Below the pieces are notes generated by a model. It was not told the DNA's origin, did not search any database, and saw only the letters and a list, made by a program, of their open reading frames with translations. Shown one piece after another: positions 18,046 through 25,961 of a stretch of 64,000 nucleotides of DNA (its first letter is position 1; every line of letters begins with the position of its first letter). This DNA is from Flavobacteriales bacterium (GTDB lineage: Bacteria > Bacteroidota > Bacteroidia > Flavobacteriales_D > Crocinitomicaceae). Both the position numbers and the translations under genes were made by a program. The stretch is taken from NCBI GenBank assembly GCA_947500755.1, contig CANMTO010000005.1, forward strand, positions 39,187 through 103,186, written 5' to 3'.

Positions 18046-19437
18046 TTACGGAATTTTTAAGCGCTGCCCCACACGAATAGTATCTGAAGAAAGGCCATTA
18101 GCTCGTTTAAGCGCTGCAACCGTGGTGTGGTTTCTACTGGCAATTGCCGATAAGGTGTCCCCTGATTTAACTACATAATATGATTTCGGTTTTGGTGTAA
18201 AAGGTTCAGCAACGTTGTCCTTATATTCTTTTAATGGAATGCGTAATTCCTCCAAGGGTTTATCTGCGCTCAAGGCCTTTAATGTATTCATGAAGGAGGT
18301 ATACAAGAGCCCTCCTTTCACTTGATAACCACTCTTAGTGAGATGTATATGGTCACTTTTTGCATAACCCAAGGTTGCCCACGTTCGTATGGTATTCAAG
18401 CCCCCGGATAAATCATACCAATTCCAAAATAAACAATCATTTTTTTTGGCTAAACTATCCATGAGATCGCGAAACAAAACCCCTGCGGTAATGGGATGTT
18501 TTTTATAGTACAAATCTTGGGTGCTTGTTAACACTATCAAGACCTCAGGCACCATGGATTTCCACCAGCTTATGGCTTTTTCTACCTCCAACGGAAGCTT
18601 AGGGTCTATCTTATTCTCATACAAAATATCGTTGGTTCCAAAGTCCAATATCACGATGTCTGGGTTAATCACAGGGATTTGCTCTGGAAGTTTCTCCAAA
18701 ATCAATATCGATCTAAATGCCGCTGCACCCACTCCGGTTGAATGATAAACGATTCCTCGACTTGCTTCGTGCTCTACATTGATTCCATAAAACCTAAATC
18801 GCTCAGATTCCGTACTTTTCTTTAAAATTAACTGAATCGAACGAATGGAATCAGTCCAAGAGAAGGATACTCCCTGGGGTATGAATCTTAATGCGCTTAT
18901 TATGGAATCATTAACCTTGACCTCCAACTTCATAGACCTGTCATCCTGTTCATACATCACCGTTACCATGTTTAGGTTCGGTGCAATGGCCTTTTTCATC
19001 CCAAAGCTGAGTGAAGCAAGTGTATCCATGGTTTCAACCACCATGCCACAAACCCCTAACGGCAATTCCTGCTTTTTTCCCTGATAGCTTTTATTGTAAG
19101 TCCATTTCCCTGTAAACGTCGAAGTATAATTAATTGAGGAGTAGGTGTTGGCGGCCCCGTAACTGAATAACAAGCCCCTGCCGCCATTACCGAAGGACTC
19201 CTGAAACAGATTCCGAGCAACCGTGGTAGGATTCTCCGCTTGAATATGGCTTCCTCCATAATGAAGTATTACCAATTTATTAGAATCAACCGCATCAAAC
19301 TGTAGTTTCAGGCGACTTAAGGTTTCTGAACTATATCCTTGAATGTAGGCAAAAGAAGAGTCAATCTTTAGCTCGGCGGGGAGCTGTGCGAACGCAGAAA
19401 AAACGACAAGAAAAAAAATAGCAGTAATACTTCTCAT
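18046..19437 (-). CDS. SGNH-fold hydrolase/acyltransferase with C-terminal LysM
   Basis: A 463-residue exported protein: signal peptide (~1-18, ending FAQL), an SGNH/GDSL-type domain (~50-390) and a LysM domain (~420-463, YVVKSGDTLSAIASRN). Catalytic elements: Ser63 in HYGGSHIQ, the block-III GTND (267-270) and the block-V Asp362/His365 (SDHIHL). Block I normally reads GDS; here the Asp is Gly. It is the last gene of a run with a DHHW/AlgJ-like protein and an MBOAT acyltransferase, overlapping the former by 4 bases, so a role in transferring or removing O-acyl groups on an envelope polymer is likely. LysM binds GlcNAc-containing chains such as peptidoglycan, which suggests the target. Substrate is inferred. 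Confidence 0.82.
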   Translation of the reverse strand: MRSITAIFFLVVFSAFAQLPAELKIDSSFAYIQGYSSETLSRLKLQFDAVDSNKLVILHYGGSHIQAENPTTVARNLFQESFGNGGRGLLFSYGAANTYSSINYTSTFTGKWTYNKSYQGKKQELPLGVCGMVVETMDTLASLSFGMKKAIAPNLNMVTVMYEQDDRSMKLEVKVNDSIISALRFIPQGVSFSWTDSIRSIQLILKKSTESERFRFYGINVEHEASRGIVYHSTGVGAAAFRSILILEKLPEQIPVINPDIVILDFGTNDILYENKIDPKLPLEVEKAISWWKSMVPEVLIVLTSTQDLYYKKHPITAGVLFRDLMDSLAKKNDCLFWNWYDLSGGLNTIRTWATLGYAKSDHIHLTKSGYQVKGGLLYTSFMNTLKALSADKPLEELRIPLKEYKDNVAEPFTPKPKSYYVVKSGDTLSAIASRNHTTVAALKRANGLSSDTIRVGQRLKIP

Positions 19438-20768
19438 TCCGTTTCGGTACTATCCACGCTCGGAGTTGGTTCAACATTGGGATCAAGCACCTCAGGATTG
19501 GCAGTTGGTACGTATATGCCACTTTGTGTGGTCAGCCTTCGCATCATGCCAATTGTACCTTTACTCATGGCAGCGTACATACCAACGGCAAAAACGATGT
19601 CATTAATGTTATTCTCCTTAATGATCTTCGTTAAATTCTGTTTAGAATATCGCAAATCAACTACCCAAATTTCTTGATAATGATTCACCAAAAATACCGC
19701 GAAGGCATTTCCCATTGAATTTTTAATTACCACCGCTTTCTTCCCGTTTTTTATTCCCGTTTGAATTCGAATTAAGGGCTCATCTCCCCCTAAAAAAGTT
19801 GAATAGGTATTGCCTCCTGAGCTGCTCTCATAAAACACCTTAGTTTTTGAAGGTTTATCCGTATTGTATGGCCCAAATTTAACTGCCTCCGTTTGAACTT
19901 TCGGTACCCAATACTCCATGGTGTCTGGGTGGGCACGGACGGTTGGATCTTGTGTATGTTGGTACATTGTGCCAAGGAAATTATACTTTACTTTCTTGGT
20001 CATTTTTTCCATTGGGACCGCCTCTAAGCCTGCCGCGTTACAGAATGCAACATATCCGTAATATGCCCCCAAAGGTTTCCAATGGTGGTCTGTCCCGAAG
20101 TACAACTTGGTATTCGAATGTTCATTTAATTCATTAAACACATCACAAAAAATAGCACCATCTTTAAGGTTGTTTTTAATGGCCAAAAGGGTACGTTTAT
20201 TTTGACTGTTATAATGCGTGTATTTCTCTACCGGAATAAAGGCTGAGGACAGGGGTGCCACCGCAGAAAATACCCGAACGCCTTTAAAGGTTCGAGCGTA
20301 TTCATTAACCATTTCCGCAAAATACTTTGACATGGCCGAACTACCCCCTCCCATGGGATACACGCAGCCATCGATGATGAGCATGGATCCCGCGTACTTT
20401 TCTTCAAATTCATCCAGAAAATCCAATTGATTCTTAGTACTGTCTGTGGATTCACCTTGAGTTTTAGTTCGCCTCTTCGGAAGTACAACTACCCGTTCGC
20501 TATTTTTAAGCTGAAATCCTTTAGCTGCATGAAAATAATCAGTAGAGGAAATAAAACTCGTTCTGAATGGGAAATGATCGTCAATGTACTTATCGACTTG
20601 TTTAGTCCATGTTCCCGCTAAGTATTCTTTTGAATTAAAGCTTGGAAAAGTTGCCAGTTTCCGTTTTTCGTTGTCTGATTTAACCGACTTTGGCATAAAA
20701 AAGTAGGCCACCGGGAAACCCAATACAAAAACAAAAAACAAGAAAACGTTTATCTTTTTATCCATCAA
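19434..20768 (-). CDS. DHHW-family (AlgJ/AlgX-like) protein
   Basis: A 444-residue protein with one N-terminal hydrophobic anchor (~6-25) and an exported SGNH-like domain. The DHHW motif lies at residues 227-230 (FGTDHHWKPLGAYYG), and a late KNSMGNAFAVFL segment matches the serine-containing block of the AlgJ/AlgX group. These partners receive acetyl groups from an MBOAT membrane protein and hand them to a polysaccharide in the periplasm. It overlaps both neighbours by 4 bases (MBOAT upstream, SGNH-LysM downstream), strong evidence for one translationally coupled operon. The acceptor is unknown. A short low-complexity tail rich in Pro, Thr and Glu ends the protein. Confidence 0.82.
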   Translation of the reverse strand: MMDKKINVFLFFVFVLGFPVAYFFMPKSVKSDNEKRKLATFPSFNSKEYLAGTWTKQVDKYIDDHFPFRTSFISSTDYFHAAKGFQLKNSERVVVLPKRRTKTQGESTDSTKNQLDFLDEFEEKYAGSMLIIDGCVYPMGGGSSAMSKYFAEMVNEYARTFKGVRVFSAVAPLSSAFIPVEKYTHYNSQNKRTLLAIKNNLKDGAIFCDVFNELNEHSNTKLYFGTDHHWKPLGAYYGYVAFCNAAGLEAVPMEKMTKKVKYNFLGTMYQHTQDPTVRAHPDTMEYWVPKVQTEAVKFGPYNTDKPSKTKVFYESSSGGNTYSTFLGGDEPLIRIQTGIKNGKKAVVIKNSMGNAFAVFLVNHYQEIWVVDLRYSKQNLTKIIKENNINDIVFAVGMYAAMSKGTIGMMRRLTTQSGIYVPTANPEVLDPNVEPTPSVDSTETE

Positions 20769-22159
20769 AATCGAGTATATAGAAAGGGGTTAAACGTTGC
20801 ATTAACAAGCAGCATGGTAGATAATATTAAAAGAAAGGCATTAGCGAATGGCCTAACATACGCATATCGAATAGCAACTCGATTTCTAAAGGGGTGTTCT
20901 TGCGTATAGATTTCATCCCATGGAATACACAATAATACAACTAAAACAAACCAAAATGCATGCGTCGTGATGTCTGATAAAAATCCCGGATTAACCGCAT
21001 GTTTTGAGTAGAATAAGTTCCCAATAAAGTAACTTAATTGATTGAAATCCACAAAGTAAAAAATTGCTCTACTGAACACAATTAAGACCAAGGTGTAGCC
21101 GTGTTTTAGAAAGCGAGGGGTTTTATCCAATACAAATTTCAAGTGTTTTTCTAACACCATAAGAACACCGAAATAGGTTCCCCAAAGGGCGAAGTTCCAA
21201 TTTGCTCCATGCCAAAAACCGGTTAAAAACCAAACAATTAAGATATTTCTATCCTGATGTTTTCGATTTCCACCAAGTGGGATATACACGTAGTCTCGGA
21301 AAAATCGTCCTAACGAAATATGCCATCGGCGATAAAAATCTCCTACTGAAATCGCGGCATACGGATGCTTAAAATTCTCATGAAAATCAAACCCGAACAA
21401 TTTGGCTAAGCCAATTGCCATGTCTGAATATCCTGAGAAATCAAAATACAACTGTATTGAAAACATCGCAATTCCAAACCAGCCTTCGTACGAAGACAAG
21501 GAATATAACTGTGTATCCAAGTATTTATCTACCAATACCCCTGCTACATTGGCAATCGCTACCTTTTTAAACAAGCCAATACAAAACCTCGTGATACCAT
21601 CACTCATCCTGGACCAATCGACGGTTCGTTTCTCCACCTGTTCTGAAATCTGACTGTAGCGAACGATCGGACCAGCAACTAAATGCTGAAACAAACTAAT
21701 AAACATTAAAAAGTTGAGGGGATTGCGTTGTGCCTTAATCTCTCCACGGTAGATGTCAACCACATAAGAAATGACCATGAAGGTATAAAATGAAATGCCA
21801 ACCGGTAAGGAATTTTGAGGACGATCAAACGGCAGCGGAAACAAATAATTGAGGTTATCGTAGATAAATCCGCCATATTTATAGGCTACCAATAGCCCGA
21901 TATTCACTAAAATACTGGCAATTAAACCAACCTTCGCCCAAGGGGTTCCGCGTTTTTTTTCAATGTAAAGTCCGGTAGAAAAGTCAAATAATGCGGTAAA
22001 AACCATTAAAAAGATCCACATGGGTTCTGCCCATGCATAAAACACTAGGGAAAAAATCGTAAGAAATATATTTCGGAAAAGGTCGTTCTTGGTCGAATAA
22101 TGAAATAAGAGACTCAAGGGTAGAAACAAGTATAGAAAGGTCAAACTTGAAAATACCAT
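20765..22159 (-). CDS. MBOAT-family O-acyltransferase (AlgI/PatA-like)
   Basis: A 464-residue polytopic membrane protein with about ten hydrophobic segments. Diagnostic motifs are DFYRRWHISLGRFFRDYVYIPLGG (~275-297), containing a conserved His280, and FLTGFWHGANWNFALWG with the proposed catalytic His317. Such proteins carry acetyl or other acyl groups across the inner membrane for O-acylation of alginate, peptidoglycan or other glycans. First gene of the acyltransfer operon, followed by the DHHW and SGNH-LysM genes. A TAAATTCG box (22190-22197, minus) one base off the -7 consensus lies upstream. Confidence 0.92.
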   Translation of the reverse strand: MVFSSLTFLYLFLPLSLLFHYSTKNDLFRNIFLTIFSLVFYAWAEPMWIFLMVFTALFDFSTGLYIEKKRGTPWAKVGLIASILVNIGLLVAYKYGGFIYDNLNYLFPLPFDRPQNSLPVGISFYTFMVISYVVDIYRGEIKAQRNPLNFLMFISLFQHLVAGPIVRYSQISEQVEKRTVDWSRMSDGITRFCIGLFKKVAIANVAGVLVDKYLDTQLYSLSSYEGWFGIAMFSIQLYFDFSGYSDMAIGLAKLFGFDFHENFKHPYAAISVGDFYRRWHISLGRFFRDYVYIPLGGNRKHQDRNILIVWFLTGFWHGANWNFALWGTYFGVLMVLEKHLKFVLDKTPRFLKHGYTLVLIVFSRAIFYFVDFNQLSYFIGNLFYSKHAVNPGFLSDITTHAFWFVLVVLLCIPWDEIYTQEHPFRNRVAIRYAYVRPFANAFLLILSTMLLVNATFNPFLYTRF

Positions 22160-22268
22160 AGGCTACGAATTCGATTAAATTTAGGATAACGAATTTAACC
22201 ACATTCTACCGAAGAAAAAAATTCGGGGCGGAAAGGTGAACTAGAACCCAAGAAAATCTAACTTATAA

Positions 22269-23222
22269 TCAGTTTTTTCTAGCAAGCACGCGTGCTGCGG
22301 CAAGCACGATATCCGTTGTTTCAAGGTGATATTTTTTTAACAACTCATTCGGTGTACCACTTTCGCCAAACGTATCATTAACGGCTACAAATTCTTGCGG
22401 AGCCGGACTACTTTTAGACAGCACTTGCGCAACGGCATCGCCAAGGCCACCATTCATCATATGTTCTTCCGCCGTGACAACACAGCCCGTTTTAGCTACA
22501 GAACTCAAAATAGCAGCGGTATCTAATGGTTTAATCGTATGCATATTAATCACCTCCGCAGAAATTCCTTGCTCCGCTAACTGTACTTGAGCCTCTAAGG
22601 CTTTCCAAACCATGTGTCCGCAAGCGATAATGGTTACATCCGTACCTTGAACCAACAGATCAGCTTTTCCGATTTGAAAGACCGCATCTTCCGGTGTAAA
22701 AATTGGAACGGATGGTCTTCCGAAACGCAAATATACGGGTCCATCCCATGCTGCAATGGCTAAGGTAGCTTGAAGGGTTTGGTTGTAATCTGCGGGAACT
22801 ACAACGGTCATGTTAGGAAGCATTCTCATCATACCGATATCCTCTAATACCTGGTGGGTTGCTCCATCCTCACCAAGCGTCAACCCGGCATGAGAAGCAC
22901 AAATTTTTACATTTTTACGAGAATAAGCCACGCTTTGACGAATTTGGTCATAGACGCGTGACGTAGAAAAATTGGCAAAGGTTCCGGTAAAGGGAATTTT
23001 ACCACCAATAGTCATTCCCGCTGCAATTCCAATCATGTTTGCTTCGGCGATTCCAATCTGAAAAAAGCGATCGGGATGGTTTTTCTGAAACGCATCCATT
23101 TTTAATGACCCGGTAAGGTCTGCACACAATGCCACAACCTCAGGGTTAGTCTCTCCTAATAGTCTCAATCCTTCTCCAAACCCAGAGCGTGTATCTTTAT
23201 TGCCAAATGTCTTAAGTGCCAT
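22269..23222 (-). CDS. Transketolase, C-terminal subunit
   Basis: A 317-residue protein covering the pyrimidine-binding and C-terminal domains of transketolase/DXS-like enzymes. Visible features: the ISA-type [14 protein letters not shown] motif with the glutamate that activates thiamine diphosphate, [16 protein letters not shown], and a transketolase C-terminal domain (~190-317; [17 protein letters not shown]). It requires the N-terminal subunit, encoded at 24592-25431, to form a split transketolase of the pentose phosphate pathway. A VWA protein gene is interposed. The stop is a TGA at 22269. Confidence 0.9.
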   Translation of the reverse strand: MALKTFGNKDTRSGFGEGLRLLGETNPEVVALCADLTGSLKMDAFQKNHPDRFFQIGIAEANMIGIAAGMTIGGKIPFTGTFANFSTSRVYDQIRQSVAYSRKNVKICASHAGLTLGEDGATHQVLEDIGMMRMLPNMTVVVPADYNQTLQATLAIAAWDGPVYLRFGRPSVPIFTPEDAVFQIGKADLLVQGTDVTIIACGHMVWKALEAQVQLAEQGISAEVINMHTIKPLDTAAILSSVAKTGCVVTAEEHMMNGGLGDAVAQVLSKSSPAPQEFVAVNDTFGESGTPNELLKKYHLETTDIVLAAARVLARKN

Positions 23223-23229
23223 AAGTTCT

Positions 23230-24588
23230 TTAGTTAATGTTTAATGTATTCGTTTTATTACTTGAAATCGTAATGATTTTTTCATGCGTATACCCACTCG
23301 ATTTCATGTCTTTAGTCCTGTAAACCAATTTGTAAGTGCCTGGTTGTATTAATATTTTTCCAGCGGTTGATGAATCAGAAAAGGTATAAATTCCATTCCA
23401 AAACCCTACTTTGTCTTGTAGAAAAAGTTGCGCAATAAGGGGCTTGTTAAACGTATAGGCTAATTCTCCTGGTGCATCAATAGAAATCGTAGAGACCGAA
23501 GATTGGGTAACTTCCACCGTTTTGTATATGCGAGGTATGGTTAAAATCTCCACTTCATAGGTTCCAGTCAAATACTTGTAAATGTCATTATACGTTTGGG
23601 CAAGCAGCGTTTTACTATCTCCTTTTGGCATTACACGCATTTCAAACCTTGGATTATAGTTACTCTTCATTGAAGTCAATCGAATAAAGCCTTGTGGCGC
23701 GGAAATACTGATGGTATTATGCACGTGCTTTTTCAATGTGATTCCAGCTTTTAATAGGGTCGGAGTTGTATTTACTTTTAAATCATAGGCTATTGCAGGA
23801 TCCAAATAGAGCGTATCGGGATTTCCGAAACGATTTAAGGTATGAACAAACGTATATTTTAAATTTGCAGTTCCCGCTTCATAAAAAAACATGGTTACAT
23901 TGGTCTCTGTTGGTTTACCGGTGATGTCGTTTAAATTTACTTGAACACTTGTCTTTTCTAACACCGTATTTAAAATGTTCTTAAATACATTTCGGAAGGA
24001 TTCTTTGTCCTCAGCATCAGAATAGGTTCCGATACAACTGAATTTATCTAGGTAAGACATATCCATCCCCAAACCAATAACGAATGGGGTAACTTTTACA
24101 CCTTTTGTTTTTAGTTTTTTTGCAATGATGCAGGGATCGTTATCACAAGATTCTAGGCCGTCCGTAATTAAAATAATGATGTTTCTAGCGAGTGTGTCTG
24201 GGAAATCTCCGGCAGCAGCCTCAAGCGAACGGGCAATTGGAGTAGCACCTTTAGCGTCAACCGTCTTTATCTTCAGTTTTATCTGTTCCAGGTTATTGAT
24301 GCCGAAAGGGACTTCTAATTTTGTATCGTTGCAATCTTGCTCAAAGTTATTGAAAGGTGTTTGATGCCCATAAATTCTTAATGCAATTTCAGTATTTGGA
24401 ACATTGCGAAGCGCCTCTAATTCCTGATTAAGCACCTCTCGTGCGGCTTGAATCCGTGTTTGTGAACCCCAAGAGGAATTCATACTGTTCGAAGCATCAA
24501 GAATAAAAAGAATGCGGGTGGTTGGGTTCAATTGCCCAAAGACCGCTGAGAAATAAAAAATAAAAACAAAAAACGTTATTCCTTTCAC
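23230..24588 (-). CDS. Secreted von Willebrand factor A domain protein
   Basis: A 452-residue protein with a signal peptide (~1-18, ending AVFGQ) and a VWA domain (~24-215). The metal-ion-dependent adhesion site is complete: DASNS near residue 31, a Thr in AKGATPIA, and Asp in [14 protein letters not shown]. The C-terminal half (~220-452) appears beta-rich, with repeated beta-sandwich-like stretches, and ends without an obvious T9SS sorting motif. It is wedged between the two transketolase halves, 3 bases after the N-terminal subunit gene and 7 before the C-terminal one, so it must share their transcript. Function unknown; metal-dependent binding in the periplasm or outside is likely. Confidence 0.82.
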   Translation of the reverse strand: MKGITFFVFIFYFSAVFGQLNPTTRILFILDASNSMNSSWGSQTRIQAAREVLNQELEALRNVPNTEIALRIYGHQTPFNNFEQDCNDTKLEVPFGINNLEQIKLKIKTVDAKGATPIARSLEAAAGDFPDTLARNIIILITDGLESCDNDPCIIAKKLKTKGVKVTPFVIGLGMDMSYLDKFSCIGTYSDAEDKESFRNVFKNILNTVLEKTSVQVNLNDITGKPTETNVTMFFYEAGTANLKYTFVHTLNRFGNPDTLYLDPAIAYDLKVNTTPTLLKAGITLKKHVHNTISISAPQGFIRLTSMKSNYNPRFEMRVMPKGDSKTLLAQTYNDIYKYLTGTYEVEILTIPRIYKTVEVTQSSVSTISIDAPGELAYTFNKPLIAQLFLQDKVGFWNGIYTFSDSSTAGKILIQPGTYKLVYRTKDMKSSGYTHEKIITISSNKTNTLNIN

Positions 24589-24591
24589 TGA

Positions 24592-25431
24592 TTAATAATC
24601 TCCTAAAGTTTCTGGTAACTGAGCTAAAGCAGTTGCTAATTGTTCGTCATTGGGCGCAGAGCCATGCCATTTGTGCGTACCCATCATAAAATCTACCCCT
24701 TTTCCCATTTCAGTTTTCATTATGATCATTTTAGGCATTCCGTTTGACTTATTCGAATCTATGGTAGCGAATACTTCACGCATGTTGTCATAACTATGGC
24801 CATCTATATGGTATACATCCCATCCAAATGCTTTCCACTTATCTTCAAGCGGCATAATTCCCATAACATCACTCACATCGCCATCAATCTGACGGTTGTT
24901 ATAATCAATGATTCCGATAAGGTTACTTATGCCCTTACTTCCCGCATACATCGCCGCTTCCCACACTTGTCCTTCTTGTAATTCACCATCGCCCATCAAA
25001 CAGTAGACCATAGATTGATCCGCATTCATTGTTTTGGTAGTCGCAGCACCAATCGCAACGGATAATCCTTGACCGAGAGATCCAGAAGCCATTCGAATTC
25101 CTGGTAAATTTTTGTCCACCGAGGGATGGCCTTGTAAGCGACTGGAAATCTTTCTAAAGGTGGCTAATTCACTCACTGGAAAAAAGCCACTTCGAGACAA
25201 GATGCTATACCATACTGGGGAAATATGCCCATTGGACAAAAAGAACAAATCTTCATTCAGCCCTTCCATCGTAAATTGATCCGCATTCACCCTTAATCGT
25301 TCTGCGTACATGAAGGTAAAGAAATCGGCACAACCCAAAGATCCTCCGGGATGTCCAGAACTTACTGCATGCACCATGCGTACTATATCTCTTCTTACCT
25401 GAGTTGCTATTGCCTGTAAATCTGCCATCAC
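24592..25431 (-). CDS. Transketolase, N-terminal subunit
   Basis: A 279-residue protein matching the thiamine-diphosphate-binding domain of transketolase: SSGHPGGSLGCADFF at the N-terminus, GSLGQGLSVAIGAA and the ThDP motif MGDGELQEGQVWEAAMYAGSKGISNLIGIIDYNN in two overlapping parts (GDGE...NN). Together with the C-terminal subunit it interconverts pentose and triose/hexose phosphates. Split transketolases of this kind are common in Bacteroidota and archaea. It is the first gene of the operon, with a TAGTTTTG box (25441-25448, minus) just upstream. MM at the start leaves a one-residue ambiguity. Confidence 0.92.
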   Translation of the reverse strand: MMADLQAIATQVRRDIVRMVHAVSSGHPGGSLGCADFFTFMYAERLRVNADQFTMEGLNEDLFFLSNGHISPVWYSILSRSGFFPVSELATFRKISSRLQGHPSVDKNLPGIRMASGSLGQGLSVAIGAATTKTMNADQSMVYCLMGDGELQEGQVWEAAMYAGSKGISNLIGIIDYNNRQIDGDVSDVMGIMPLEDKWKAFGWDVYHIDGHSYDNMREVFATIDSNKSNGMPKMIIMKTEMGKGVDFMMGTHKWHGSAPNDEQLATALAQLPETLGDY

Positions 25432-25552
25432 TTTTTTTTACAAAACTACTTTTTTAATGCATTCGGTGGGATAATTAATTTCACCCTGCAACGGAATATT
25501 ACCGGATTACGTCTCTCATTCCGAGTTGCCGAAAATTATCAAAACAATTTGG

Positions 25553-25560
25553 TAACTTCG
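25553..25560 (+). promoter_or_regulatory. Candidate promoter -7 box (TAACTTCG)
   Basis: TAACTTCG (one mismatch to TAnnTTTG) lies 19 bases before the ATG at 25580, with a TTG (25526-25528) 24 bases further upstream, a little longer than the usual spacing. Confidence 0.35.
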
Positions 25561-25579
25561 TCTTCAAATTCGTTTCATT

Positions 25580-25960
25580 ATGGGAAAATTAATCTTGTTT
25601 TTTTGCTTATTTATTCTGGTTTTTTCGGTTCAAGGACAGAAAGATCCCGCCTTAAAAGCACTTAAAAAAACATACGGAAAAGAGGCATTAAATGCCTTTA
25701 AGCAAGATCACGGTAGTTTAGAATTATTATACTATGCCTACGAAAATGGCCTTCATATTATTCAAAACAATGGGGGTAAATCCATTGATCAATACCCGAA
25801 AGCACCGCAGACTGAAATTGTACATTTTACAGACCTGGGCGTTAAAATAGAACCATTTACGCAATACTTTCAAAGTGAAGTTCCAAATCAACTCATTGCG
25901 GTAATATCACTATACCAATTACAACTAGAATTCAAGGCAAGTAAGAATTCAACTCATTAA
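25580..25960 (+). CDS. Small secreted protein of unknown function
   Basis: A 126-residue protein with a clear signal peptide (~1-19, ending VFSVQGQ) and a mature domain of ~105 residues containing helical KKTYGKEALNAFKQ and a strand-rich end (VHFTDLGVKIEPFTQYF). I do not recognise a family. The next ATG begins one base after its stop, so it is almost certainly co-transcribed and translationally linked with the large P-domain T9SS cargo gene that follows. This neighbourhood suggests an accessory role, but nothing in the sequence proves it. Confidence 0.65.
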   Translation: MGKLILFFCLFILVFSVQGQKDPALKALKKTYGKEALNAFKQDHGSLELLYYAYENGLHIIQNNGGKSIDQYPKAPQTEIVHFTDLGVKIEPFTQYFQSEVPNQLIAVISLYQLQLEFKASKNSTH

Positions 25961-25961
25961 C

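Noticed and set aside
18032..18064. AGCGCTT/AAGCGCT inverted repeat across the stop of the SGNH-LysM gene
   Set aside because: The 13-14-base loop and lack of a U run make it a poor terminator; part of it is coding.
22209..22227. CCGAA/TTCGG hairpin after the transketolase C-subunit gene
   Set aside because: Five-base arms without a proper T run on the relevant side; not convincing as a terminator.
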